Source: Hyphomicrobiaceae bacterium (GTDB lineage Bacteria > Pseudomonadota > Alphaproteobacteria > Rhizobiales > HXMU1428-3). Taken from it: 7,668 bases of DNA. The position numbers and the translations under genes are program-made. The DNA is taken from NCBI GenBank assembly GCA_028285025.1, contig JANQQH010000511.1, positions 1-7,668 on the forward strand. Reading direction: 5' to 3'. This document shows, piece by piece, positions 1 to 7,097 of this stretch (within the stretch, counting starts at the first letter, position 1; each line of letters opens with the position of its first letter). The notes beneath the pieces are model-generated. The model was not told the origin of the DNA and searched no databases. It worked only from the letters and a program-made list of their open reading frames with translations.

Positions 1-453
1 GACCCTTCTGCGCAAAGAGATAAAAAGGTGCAATTTAACTTACAGCGTATCGTCATTGAAAGTGCGAATAAAAAAGATCAAAATGCAGCTGTACAACAAT
101 TTGTACAAGCCGATGCCATTCGCAAAAGGTTTAATGGCTGCTCGAACATGCAATCTCTCATTGCACCGCTTAAAAATGCAAAAGTGATAAGAGTGGGTAA
201 CACAACACTCGATAAGCTGCCCTCTCCTATGAACTTGATTTTAAGCGATATGAAAGTTGGGCAAATCACCCCGCCACGTGCAACCCAAGAAGGCTTAGAA
301 ATGTACGCTGTCTGCGGGCGCAAACAAGTTACAATTGATGATAAGGAAAGATCAAAAGTCATTTCCAAGCTAAGGCAAAATGCCTTTCAACTGCGTTCCC
401 AGCGTTATTTAAAAGATCTTCGAGATGAAGCACATATAGAATATCGAGATTAA
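1..453 (+). CDS. surA: SurA-type periplasmic chaperone / peptidyl-prolyl isomerase, C-terminal part (5' end outside window)
   Basis: The reading frame is open from base 1, so this is the last 150 residues of a longer protein; the GTG at 28 is internal, not a start. The visible part matches the C-terminal region of alphaproteobacterial SurA-like proteins. It has a parvulin-like stretch (FNLQRIVIES... QQFVQADAIRKRFNGCSNM), then a segment on release and quality (VGQITPPRATQEGLEMYAVCGRK), and a closing helix ending RYLKDLRDEAHIEYRD. In the family, SurA acts in the periplasm and escorts unfolded outer-membrane proteins to the BAM machinery. The signal peptide and chaperone N-domain would lie upstream and cannot be checked. 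The next gene, pdxA, begins 30 bp later on the same strand; surA followed by pdxA and rsmA is a conserved order. Whether this copy is catalytically active as an isomerase cannot be judged from the fragment. Confidence 0.82.
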   Translation, partial: DPSAQRDKKVQFNLQRIVIESANKKDQNAAVQQFVQADAIRKRFNGCSNMQSLIAPLKNAKVIRVGNTTLDKLPSPMNLILSDMKVGQITPPRATQEGLEMYAVCGRKQVTIDDKERSKVISKLRQNAFQLRSQRYLKDLRDEAHIEYRD

Positions 454-483
454 TTAATCTCTGTCTCAACTTTGAGAATAAGA

Positions 484-1497
484 ATGACGCAAAAAAAGCC
501 TTTGGTTGTTTCAATGGGTGATCCTGCTGGGGTTGGTCCTGATATCATTTTAAGCGCTTGGGCCAACCGTAAAAATCATAATTTGCCTGCTTTTTACGTC
601 ATTGGAAACAAACACTGTTTGCAAACAAGAGCTGAGTTGATGGGCCTAAAGGTTCCTCTCAAAGTTATTCAAACCCCTGCAGACAGTGCCTCTTTATTTG
701 AAACCGCTTTACCTGTTTATGAAAGTCAACCTCTTGCATGCGTCCAAGCGGGACAGTTAAATCCAGACCATGGCACTTTTATTGTTGATGCCATCAAGCA
801 AGGCGTTCACGCCATATCAAACAATCAAGCTGCAGCGCTTGTAACCGCCCCCATTCATAAAGCCAACCTTTATCAAACAGGTTTTTCCTTTCCAGGACAT
901 ACGGAGTATCTGGCACATTTAAGCGAGGAGCTTTTTGATCAAAAGGCGCGCCCTGTCATGATGCTGGCTTCAAATATCCTTAAAGTGGTGCCATTGACCA
1001 TTCACGTGCCCTTAAAAGATGTCCCTGGCCTGTTAAACCAAGATCTCATCATAGAAACGGTGAAAATTGTTGCGCAAGATTTGCAATCTCGTTTTGGCAT
1101 CAAACAACCACGTATTTTTTTAACCGGTTTAAACCCACATGCTGGTGAAGAAGGAACCATGGGGTCTGAAGAGATTGAAATCATCGCGCCTGCCATTGCC
1201 AAGCTAAAACAGCAAGGCCTTAATGTAAGCGGGCCTTTTTCAGCTGATACATGTTTTCATGCCAAAGCCAGAAAGCAATATGATGTCATGATTGCCATGT
1301 ATCATGACCAAGCCTTAATTCCGATCAAAAGCTTAAGCTTTGATGAAGGTGTTAATGTCACCCTAGGGCTGCCGTTTATACGCACATCACCTGACCATGG
1401 CACAGCCCTTTCCATTGCCGGCACAGGCAAAGCAGACCCATTAAGTTTTGTCTGCGCTTTAAAAATGGCTGCTCAACAAGTTCAGCTGCTTAGCTAA
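484..1497 (+). CDS. pdxA: 4-hydroxythreonine-4-phosphate dehydrogenase PdxA
   Basis: PdxA oxidises 4-phosphohydroxy-L-threonine with NAD; the product decarboxylates and is condensed by PdxJ to pyridoxine phosphate in the DXP-dependent vitamin B6 pathway. Numbered from the ATG at 484 (337 aa, normal length), the family blocks are in order: GDPAGVGPD near residues 12-20, TAPIHK near 121-126, GHTE at 138-141, LTIHVPLKDV near 171-180, GLNPHAGEEG near 215-224, ADTCFH near 254-259, AMYHDQ near 271-276, and GVNVTLGLPFIRTSPDHGTA near 289-308. The three metal-ligand histidines expected from the E. coli enzyme map to about H174, H219 and H274, and all are present. The ATG at 484 is preferred to an in-frame TTG at 472: homologs start just before the K-P-L-V-V-S-M-G stretch, and a GAGA purine run lies about 7 bp upstream of the ATG. 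It is probably co-transcribed with surA and rsmA. Confidence 0.95.
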   Translation: MTQKKPLVVSMGDPAGVGPDIILSAWANRKNHNLPAFYVIGNKHCLQTRAELMGLKVPLKVIQTPADSASLFETALPVYESQPLACVQAGQLNPDHGTFIVDAIKQGVHAISNNQAAALVTAPIHKANLYQTGFSFPGHTEYLAHLSEELFDQKARPVMMLASNILKVVPLTIHVPLKDVPGLLNQDLIIETVKIVAQDLQSRFGIKQPRIFLTGLNPHAGEEGTMGSEEIEIIAPAIAKLKQQGLNVSGPFSADTCFHAKARKQYDVMIAMYHDQALIPIKSLSFDEGVNVTLGLPFIRTSPDHGTALSIAGTGKADPLSFVCALKMAAQQVQLLS

Positions 1498-1503
1498 GAG
1501 CCC

Positions 1504-1520
1504 TTGACATCGCCTATAAT
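1504..1520 (+). promoter_or_regulatory. Perfect TATAAT hexamer in the pdxA-rsmA gap, possible weak rsmA promoter
   Basis: The 73-bp gap contains TTGACA at 1504-1509 and TATAAT at 1515-1520, both perfect sigma-70 consensus hexamers but only 5 bp apart, so they cannot work as a pair. TATAAT alone could be a -10 element giving a leader of about 44 nt before rsmA, but no recognisable -35 lies 16-18 bp upstream of it, and no TG extension precedes it. It may be chance. Confidence 0.25.
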
Positions 1521-1570
1521 CTACACAAGATCAAAATCACACCTGAAAACCTTTTTTAAAGATAAAACTG

Positions 1571-2413
1571 ATGATCAATGATGGCCTGCCTGCACTAAGA
1601 GACATAATCGATGAATTTGACTTGGCGGCAAAAAAGTCGCTAGGCCAGAACTTCTTACTCGATATGAACATCACACGTAAAATTGCACGACTTGCCAATG
1701 CCCGGCCAGGCCAAGCCTTTATCGAAATTGGACCAGGCCCGGGAGGGTTAACCCGAGCACTGCTAATAGAAGGCGTAGATAAATTAACGGTCATAGAGCG
1801 TGACAGGCGCATCCAACCTGTTTTAGAGCAAATTCAAAACCGTTACCCCCAAGCTTTATCCATAATGATGCAAGACGCCTTGACGATTGACTGGACCAGT
1901 TTTGACAGACCGTTCGAAATTGTCGCCAATCTCCCCTACAACATCGGCACCCAATTGCTGACGGATTGGCTAGAGATGGAGTGGCCATTGCCATTCTCGC
2001 GTTTGACATTAATGTTCCAAGAAGAAGTGGCAGAACGCATTGTCGCAAAGCCGCGAACAAAAGCCTATGGCCGCCTAAGTGTTTTAGCCAATTGGCGCTG
2101 TGAAACTGAAATTGTTTATCGCTTGCCCAAAGACGCATTCACCCCGCCCCCTAAGATCTCTTCCGCGGTGGTGTCCTTAACACCAAAGGAAAAACTAGAG
2201 TTCACCCCCTGCCCTGCTGCCTTTGCCCAAGTTACAGCGGCCGCTTTTGGCCAAAGACGAAAAATGTTACGCGCCAGCTTAAAACCTTTAGGAATTGATG
2301 TGATCGGTCTGCTTGATCAGCTCAACATAGACCCAACAGCCAGGGCTGAAACACTTGACTTTAAAGACTTCTGCCGAATTGCTTTGGCCGTGCAAGACAA
2401 CGGCGCTGTTTAA
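1571..2413 (+). CDS. rsmA: 16S rRNA (adenine1518-N6/adenine1519-N6)-dimethyltransferase RsmA (KsgA)
   Basis: RsmA uses S-adenosylmethionine to dimethylate two adjacent adenines in the 3'-terminal helix 45 loop of 16S rRNA, a late check in 30S assembly; loss of the family member in many bacteria gives kasugamycin resistance. The 280-aa protein has the usual length and order: LGQNFLLD near residues 24-31, the SAM-binding motif FIEIGPGPGG at 50-59, the acidic ribose-binding VIERD near 74-78, QDAL near 101-104, catalytic NLPY at 120-123, MFQEEVAERI near 148-157, YGRLSV near 166-171, PPPKISSAV near 192-200 and FGQRRKMLR near 226-234. The ATG at 1571 fits homologs, which begin just before a DGLPxLRD stretch; the ribosome binding site is weak (AAAGATA). 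It follows pdxA by 73 bp and ends 29 bp before the convergent gmk. Confidence 0.96.
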   Translation: MINDGLPALRDIIDEFDLAAKKSLGQNFLLDMNITRKIARLANARPGQAFIEIGPGPGGLTRALLIEGVDKLTVIERDRRIQPVLEQIQNRYPQALSIMMQDALTIDWTSFDRPFEIVANLPYNIGTQLLTDWLEMEWPLPFSRLTLMFQEEVAERIVAKPRTKAYGRLSVLANWRCETEIVYRLPKDAFTPPPKISSAVVSLTPKEKLEFTPCPAAFAQVTAAAFGQRRKMLRASLKPLGIDVIGLLDQLNIDPTARAETLDFKDFCRIALAVQDNGAV

Positions 2414-2437
2414 GTTCGTTTTTTAATGATAACGAGC
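2414..2437. terminator. Weak stem-loop between convergent rsmA and gmk
   Basis: GTTCGTT (2414-2420) can pair with AACGAGC (2431-2437): seven pairs including one G-U wobble, around a 10-nt loop. No T-tract follows on either strand, so it is at best a weak or bidirectional termination aid. It occupies most of the 29-bp convergent gap. Confidence 0.22.
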
Positions 2438-2442
2438 CTAAG

Positions 2443-3096
2443 CTACATTTCTTTAATCATCGTGCGCACAAAACTTGAAAGACCAATCCGTCGTTCGCGT
2501 TTCAAGCGCTCTGCAAACAAAATATTTTTCAATTCCTGATAGCTCACATCCAAATCGTCATTGATGATCACATAATCATACTCAGCCCAATGGCTAATTT
2601 GATTGGCAGCATCGCTCATCCGTTTTTTAACCACAGCATCATCATCCTGTCCGCGGCCTCTTAATCTCTCTTCAAGGGCAGCAACTGAAGGGGGCAAGAT
2701 GAATACCCTTACCAAATCATGTCCAACCTGTTCGTGCAAAGCTTGGGTGCCTTGCCAGTCTATATCGAACATTATATCCCGGCCCTGTTTCAATTGCTCT
2801 TCAACATGGCGTTTGGGCGTGCCGTAAAAATTACCAAACACTTCGGCCCATTCAAGCAGGTCTCCAGCTTCTATCGCGGCCTCAAAACTCAGGTGATCGA
2901 CAAAAAAATAATCTTGGCCTTCAATTTCACCTGGGCGCGCGGGGCGGGTGGTCATTGAAATCGACATGGAGATTTGATCATCCCCTTGCAATAGCCGTTT
3001 CGCCAAAGAGGTTTTGCCCGCCCCTGAAGGAGAGGAAATCACAAACATCAGGCCGCGCCGCTCAATGGTTTGTTGATTATGATCGGGATTATTCAA
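2443..3096 (-). CDS. gmk: Guanylate kinase
   Basis: Gmk phosphorylates GMP (and dGMP) to GDP with ATP in the cytoplasm, an essential step in guanine nucleotide supply. With a TTG start at 3096 the protein is 217 aa, close to the family norm. The P-loop SGAGKT is at residues 24-29, the GMP-binding loop TTRPARPGE at 49-57, YGT at 91-93, DIDWQG at 111-116, and the lid region RLRGRGQDDD at about 144-153. The start is uncertain. The frame has no ATG upstream of the P-loop except the one at MFVISS, which would leave only six residues before the P-loop and drop the usual RRGLM lead-in. A TTG at 3096 overlaps the yicC stop by 8 bp and has GCAGG 9 bp upstream; a further TTG lies at 3126. Translational coupling with yicC is likely. 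The yicC-gmk pairing is common in proteobacteria. Confidence 0.94.
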   Translation of the reverse strand: MNNPDHNQQTIERRGLMFVISSPSGAGKTSLAKRLLQGDDQISMSISMTTRPARPGEIEGQDYFFVDHLSFEAAIEAGDLLEWAEVFGNFYGTPKRHVEEQLKQGRDIMFDIDWQGTQALHEQVGHDLVRVFILPPSVAALEERLRGRGQDDDAVVKKRMSDAANQISHWAEYDYVIINDDLDVSYQELKNILFAERLKRERRIGLSSFVRTMIKEM

Positions 3097-3991
3097 TATT
3101 CTGTACCTGCTCGCGCAATTGATCAATAACGGTTTTTAACTCCAAGCCAACATAAGTCAATTCTTTTGAAGATGATTTTGAACAAAGTGTGTTAGCCTCT
3201 CGGTTAAATTCTTGGCACAAAAAGTCCAGCCGTCGACCAATAGGTTCTTTGCGCCCGAGCAAATCATTAGCTTGTTCCACATGCGCTTTTAGCCGGTCAA
3301 GCTCTTCAGAAATATCCGCCTTAACTGCAATGAACATAGCTTCTTGATGAAGGCGGTTTTCATCCAAGTCATTTGATTGTTCTAACAAGGTGGCGATATT
3401 GTCTTTTATTTTGTCTTTAATCACCTGAGTTTGATTGCTGGCCAGCTCAATCGCTTGATTGGTTAAATCGTTAATCTTGTCCAATCTTTCTTGGCAGTTG
3501 ATGCCAATTTTAGCCCCCTCTTCTGCACGCGCCCCCATAAAGTCATTTAAAGCATCATCGATGCTTTTAAGAATTTCAGCTTGCAAAGCTTTTGTTTCCG
3601 CCTCATCTTCTTGCAGGTCTTTCTCTTGCAAAACATTGCGCATATTCAACAAGGCATCAAGGCTCGGCATAGGCAAATCAGAGATCTGAGCGGCTGTTTT
3701 TGCCGCCGTGAGAATATAGTTAAACGCCTCTTGATTGAGTTCTAATAGGCCTCTGTTTTCTTGTGTTTTCAAGGACAGGTTTAACGAAACATTGCCGCGG
3801 TTTATTTTAGAACTGAGCTGTTTCCGAATGGGTTGGTCAATAACCTCTAGCGAAGATGGCATGCGCAATCGAATATCAAGCCCTTTACCATTAACCGAGC
3901 GAAGCTCAATGGACCAGCTGGTCTCTCGATCAAGCCCATCGTGATAAAGACCACTCGTTCTGGCAAACCCCGTCATGCTATGAACCGCCAT
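3089..3991 (-). CDS. yicC: YicC/YloC family endoribonuclease
   Basis: This 300-aa protein is a full-length member of the YicC/YloC family, which has been characterised as endoribonucleases in E. coli and Bacillus; the physiological targets in this lineage are unknown. It starts with the hallmark MAVHSMTGFAR and carries IELRSVNGKGLDIRLRMP in the N-terminal domain. The middle is charged, Q/N/E/L-rich and probably helical. The conserved C-terminal domain starts near residue 250: PIGRRLDFLCQEFNREANT, then CSKSSSKELTYVGLELK and REQVQNIE. The last block is near-invariant in the family. The ATG at 3991 has a strong purine-rich ribosome site, GGGGGGAA, four bases upstream. It is followed by gmk with overlap, and lies 109 bp downstream of mltG, a gap long enough for separate regulation. 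Confidence 0.93.
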   Translation of the reverse strand: MAVHSMTGFARTSGLYHDGLDRETSWSIELRSVNGKGLDIRLRMPSSLEVIDQPIRKQLSSKINRGNVSLNLSLKTQENRGLLELNQEAFNYILTAAKTAAQISDLPMPSLDALLNMRNVLQEKDLQEDEAETKALQAEILKSIDDALNDFMGARAEEGAKIGINCQERLDKINDLTNQAIELASNQTQVIKDKIKDNIATLLEQSNDLDENRLHQEAMFIAVKADISEELDRLKAHVEQANDLLGRKEPIGRRLDFLCQEFNREANTLCSKSSSKELTYVGLELKTVIDQLREQVQNIE

Positions 3992-4028
3992 ACAGTTCCC
4001 CCCTATACAAAATTAAGAAAAGAGTTTT

Positions 4029-4072
4029 GCATGTTTAAAAGCATGCCTCAAGCCAGATTGTTAATCATGAGG
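4029..4072. other. Potential RNA hairpins in the mltG-yicC spacer (yicC leader)
   Basis: GCATG (4029-4033) pairs with CATGC (4042-4046), extendable by a wobble and one A-T pair to a 7-pair stem with a TAAA loop. A second possible stem pairs CCTCA (4046-4050) with TGAGG (4068-4072); the two share a base and compete. Neither is followed by a T-tract on either strand, so they are not obvious terminators. On the minus strand they lie 40-80 nt upstream of the yicC start and could shape its leader. The evidence is only complementarity. Confidence 0.25.
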
Positions 4073-4080
4073 GGGGAAAC

Positions 4081-4110
4081 ATAACCGATAAATGGTACGG
4101 TTATTTTTTT
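4081..4110 (+). terminator. Intrinsic terminator facing the plus strand, antisense to mltG/yicC
   Basis: ATAACCG (4081-4087) and CGGTTAT (4098-4104) form a perfect 7-bp stem with a 10-nt loop, and the plus strand continues in an uninterrupted run of seven T (4104-4110). This is the standard layout of a Rho-independent terminator for plus-strand RNA. All nearby genes are on the minus strand; there the hairpin falls directly after the mltG stop codon, preceded by the A-run and followed by GTTTCCCC, so it lacks a T-tract in that direction. Its likely role is to stop plus-strand transcription running antisense through gmk and yicC from rsmA, or simply to form a 3' structure after mltG. The T-run encodes part of the C-terminal lysines of MltG on the other strand. 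Confidence 0.55.
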
Positions 4111-5531
4111 AAAGGAAGGGGAACTTTAGCAAATTCTTGTTGTACTTGTTCAGTGGGTTGTAAAATTTCTTTTTTCTCCGCAATTTGCTTTGCCGGATCA
4201 GCCTTTACCGATAAAGCAACACCGCCCTGATCAGCAACTTTTAGATTGTCAAAAATATCATTATTACTCTGCTTGTCGCCATCATCTGTATTGCTGTCTT
4301 TGTTGATGGGATTATCTTGCGGGGGCAAAGCTTCTTGTTTTTCTTTTTCCTGGGCCGCTTTAACCGCGTCTTGTTTGCGTTGACGTTCAATTTTGCGCCA
4401 TTTGCGCACATTGTTTTCATGCTCTCTTAGCGTTTTAGAAAACACGTGGCCCCCTGTGCCATCAGCAACAAAGTAAAGGTCTTTTGTTGGCTTAGGATTG
4501 AGCACAGCTTCAATAGCCGCCCGGCCCGGATTCGCAATAGGTGTGGGTGGCAAACCATCAATTTGATAGGTGTTATAAGGGGTTGGTTGCTTTATCTCTG
4601 AGCGCCGAATACCCCGACCCAGCTTACCAACGCCGCCCACCAAGCCATAAATAATGGTTGGATCAGATTGAAGCCGCATACCTTTTCGCAAACGATTAAC
4701 AAACACACCAGCAATATGCGCACGCTCGCCCGCAACACCGGTTTCTTTCTCAACGATAGAGGCCAGAATGAGCGCATCTTGTTTGGTTTTTATTGGCAGA
4801 TCAGGACTGCGCTGATCCCACAAACTATCAATAAATCGATTTTGCGCAGACTGCATGCGTTGGATCAAATCCTGTCGATCAGTGCCACGAACAAATCGAT
4901 AAGTATCAGGCAAAATACTCCCCTCTGCAGGGATTTCAAGCACTTCACCAGTTAATGTTGGGTGAGCATTGAGCCGCTCTACCAATTGCTGGCTGGTCAA
5001 CCCTTCCGGAAAGGGCAAACTATGCATAATGGATTTACCTTCAAGCAGATGATCCAAAACTTGGCGCATCGAGGCTTGTTTTGGAATTTCATATTCCCCA
5101 GCTTTAAGCTTGTTTTGCACGCCAAAATACATAACTGCAGCTTTAAACAGTCGTTTGTCCAAAATCATATTGCGCCGTTCTAAACGATCAGCAATAGCAC
5201 TGACCCCTTCACCCTTAGGGATCACAATAATATCAGAATGCTTCAAAGGCCCCCTAGCATCATAAATATATTTTGCAAAACCAATGGCCACACTAATGCC
5301 GATCAGCAACAACACAAGCGTGGTCAGCGTGCCACTCATAAACACGAGCGTATGGTGATATTCTCTTTTTTTACGTTGAATCATGGGAGGTTCTGCAGCG
5401 CGCATAGGTTCCAAAGTTTCTGAGGGGCTGCGCGGCATGGTGTTATATCCGCGCCGACCCCGGTTTTGTTGTCCATGCCTGCCTGAAGCGGCAGGCGATT
5501 TATTCCATTCAAAACCACTGTTTCGTGACAT
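4101..5531 (-). CDS. mltG: Endolytic murein transglycosylase MltG
   Basis: MltG is an inner-membrane lytic transglycosylase that cuts nascent peptidoglycan strands and is thought to set glycan chain length. The 476-aa protein has a cytoplasmic, basic and proline/serine-rich N-tail (1-60), one membrane helix (about 61-87), a LysM-like segment (about 98-165) and the YceG catalytic domain (about 165-370). The catalytic motif ILASIVEKET puts the predicted catalytic Glu at E261, with E263 beside it. Downstream are RLQSDPTIIYGL, YNTYQIDGLPPTPIANPG and YFVADGTGGHVFS, as in the family. After about residue 380 comes a roughly 95-residue tail rich in K, E, Q, D and N that is not part of the catalytic fold and makes the protein longer than E. 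coli MltG (about 340 aa). The ATG at 5531 has only a weak AGAG ribosome site. It follows fabF after a 286-bp gap, the usual alphaproteobacterial neighbour. Confidence 0.94.
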   Translation of the reverse strand: MSRNSGFEWNKSPAASGRHGQQNRGRRGYNTMPRSPSETLEPMRAAEPPMIQRKKREYHHTLVFMSGTLTTLVLLLIGISVAIGFAKYIYDARGPLKHSDIIVIPKGEGVSAIADRLERRNMILDKRLFKAAVMYFGVQNKLKAGEYEIPKQASMRQVLDHLLEGKSIMHSLPFPEGLTSQQLVERLNAHPTLTGEVLEIPAEGSILPDTYRFVRGTDRQDLIQRMQSAQNRFIDSLWDQRSPDLPIKTKQDALILASIVEKETGVAGERAHIAGVFVNRLRKGMRLQSDPTIIYGLVGGVGKLGRGIRRSEIKQPTPYNTYQIDGLPPTPIANPGRAAIEAVLNPKPTKDLYFVADGTGGHVFSKTLREHENNVRKWRKIERQRKQDAVKAAQEKEKQEALPPQDNPINKDSNTDDGDKQSNNDIFDNLKVADQGGVALSVKADPAKQIAEKKEILQPTEQVQQEFAKVPLPLKK

Positions 5532-5817
5532 GGCACACTCTTAAACTCTATTCAACAGCGACTCTTGTCGAGCGTTTGTTTGAAAAATGATCAAGCTTTT
5601 GATTTGAAGTTTAAAACTTAAAAAGAATTGAGCAACTCGATAAAGAATTCAATAAATAACTGCTTATCCCTTTAATTTAATAAGCGCCCATTTGCGCTGA
5701 CAACCCTCTATCAAAGAGACCTAAAATTAAGACGATTTTTCGACAATAGACAGTTTTTCTAAACTTTTCTTGTAAACAAACCGCTAGTTAACTCAATCAA
5801 AGGCGTATGCTGAAAAA
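5532..5817. other. AT-rich fabF-mltG intergenic region, no gene seen
   Basis: No convincing coding frame, RNA gene or repeat family is visible in these 286 bp. It contains a small GC hairpin at 5683-5698, a 13-bp palindrome AAGTTT-A-AAACTT at 5607-5619, and a short CGAC-TCTT-GTCG hairpin at 5559-5570. A promoter for mltG would be expected on the minus strand, but only poor matches appear (for example TTGCTC, 16 bp, TAAACT), so none is called. Confidence 0.5.
5683..5698 (-). terminator. Weak candidate terminator downstream of fabF
   Basis: On the minus strand AGCGC, a 6-nt loop and GCGCT form a 5-bp GC-rich stem about 120 nt after the fabF stop, followed by TATTAAATT, which is AT-rich but not a T-tract. 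It could weaken read-through from fabF into mltG; it is too short to be sure. Confidence 0.22.
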
Positions 5818-7077
5818 TTAAACACTTTTAAAAATCAATGAGGCATTGGTGCCGCCAAAGCCAAAAGAATTACTCAAGGCAATATTCATCTCTTTTTCAA
5901 CAGCCTTATGCGGGCAAAGATTGATATTTGTTTCAACCGATGGATTGTCCAAATTCAATGTTGGCGGGGCAATATTATCGCGCAAAGCCAAAACCGAAAA
6001 AATGCTTTCTACCGCGCCAGCTGCGCCAAGCAAGTGCCCAATAGCAGATTTAGTTGAAGACATAACAAGCCCGTCACTGGCCGCCCCAAACAACCGTTCA
6101 ACAGCCCCCAATTCAATTTCATCGCCCATAGGGGTCGAAGTGCCATGAGCATTGACATAATCAATCTCATCAGGGGCAATACCTGCGCGCTTTAAAGCCG
6201 CTTGCATGCATCGAAAAGCACCAGAGCCATCCTCTGATGGTGCCGTAATGTGAAAAGCATCACCTGACAGCCCATACCCAATCACTTCCGCGTAAATCTT
6301 AGCCCCGCGTTTGACCGCATGTTCATATTCTTCCAGCACAACAATGCCAGCACCCTCACCCATAACAAAACCATCCCTGTCCACATCATAGGGGCGTGAG
6401 GCTTTTTCAGGGGCATCATTAAAGTGAGTGGAAAGCGCTTTGCAAGACGCAAACCCAGCCATGGCAATACGGCATAGAGGTGATTCCGTGCCGCCCGCCA
6501 CCATCATATCAGCGTCATCGAGCGCGATCATACGCGCCGCATCACCAATAGCGTGAGAACCAGTGGAACAAGCTGTGACAACAGAACTGTTTGGCCCTTT
6601 TAAATTATGACGTATAGAAATATGGCCAGAGGCTAAATTAATCAAGCGACCCGGAATAAAAAATGGGCTCACCCGGCGCGGTCCCTTAGCATCAAGCAAC
6701 AAAGAGGTTTGCTCAATCCCTTGCAAGCCACCAATGCCAGAGCCAACCAAAACACCTGCCCGGAAACTATCTTCTTCACTCCCAGCTTCCCAGCCCGAAT
6801 CTTTCATCGCCTCATCGGCTGCGCCCACAGCATAAGAGATGAAATCATCAACCTTGCGCTGTTCCTTTGGTGGCCAAAACAGGTCGGCATTATAAGTACC
6901 ATTTTCCCCGTCTCCACGCGGAATAGCACAGTAAATTTGACACGAGAGATCGCTGGCTTCAAATTGATCAATTTTAGTGGCCGCATTATCGCCCTTGATC
7001 AGGCGCTGCCAACAATGGTCAACCCCAACTCCCAAGGGTGAAACAATCCCAAGCCCTGTTATCACAACACGACGCAT
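5818..7077 (-). CDS. fabF: 3-oxoacyl-[acyl-carrier-protein] synthase II (beta-ketoacyl-ACP synthase II) FabF
   Basis: FabF condenses malonyl-ACP with acyl-ACP in the elongation cycle of type II fatty acid synthesis, in the cytoplasm, using ACP from the adjacent acpP. The 419-aa protein starts VVITGLGIVSPLG and shows the alphaproteobacterial PKEQRKVDDFI block near 70-80. The thiolase-fold active site is complete: nucleophile Cys170 in VVTACSTGSHAIGDA, His311 in NAHGTSTPMGD, Lys343 and His348 in STKSAIGHLLGAAG, and the glycine-rich NSFGFGGTN near 403-411. A Cys-His-His set separates it from FabH (Cys-His-Asn). FabB cannot be fully excluded by motif alone, but position next to acpP and overall sequence fit FabF. 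The ATG at 7077 has an excellent ribosome site, GGGAG, five bases upstream. The 295-bp upstream gap carries unusual structure and its own candidate promoter. Confidence 0.96.
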   Translation of the reverse strand: MRRVVITGLGIVSPLGVGVDHCWQRLIKGDNAATKIDQFEASDLSCQIYCAIPRGDGENGTYNADLFWPPKEQRKVDDFISYAVGAADEAMKDSGWEAGSEEDSFRAGVLVGSGIGGLQGIEQTSLLLDAKGPRRVSPFFIPGRLINLASGHISIRHNLKGPNSSVVTACSTGSHAIGDAARMIALDDADMMVAGGTESPLCRIAMAGFASCKALSTHFNDAPEKASRPYDVDRDGFVMGEGAGIVVLEEYEHAVKRGAKIYAEVIGYGLSGDAFHITAPSEDGSGAFRCMQAALKRAGIAPDEIDYVNAHGTSTPMGDEIELGAVERLFGAASDGLVMSSTKSAIGHLLGAAGAVESIFSVLALRDNIAPPTLNLDNPSVETNINLCPHKAVEKEMNIALSNSFGFGGTNASLIFKSV

Positions 7078-7082
7078 CTTAA

Positions 7083-7087
7083 CTCCC
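7083..7087 (-). promoter_or_regulatory. Shine-Dalgarno of fabF
   Basis: The minus strand reads GGGAG, then TTAAG, then the ATG at 7077. This near-ideal site with 5-nt spacing fixes the fabF start and indicates that translation initiates independently rather than by coupling to acpP. Confidence 0.75.
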
Positions 7088-7097
7088 AGACAGCTTA

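Noticed and set aside
28..30. GTG at 28 as the start of a short 141-aa gene
   Set aside because: The frame is open to the first base of the window and the protein matches only the C-terminal part of SurA, so the GTG is an internal valine.
472..483. In-frame TTG at 472 as the pdxA start
   Set aside because: It adds only four residues, lacks a ribosome site, and the ATG at 484 has better spacing and fits homologs.
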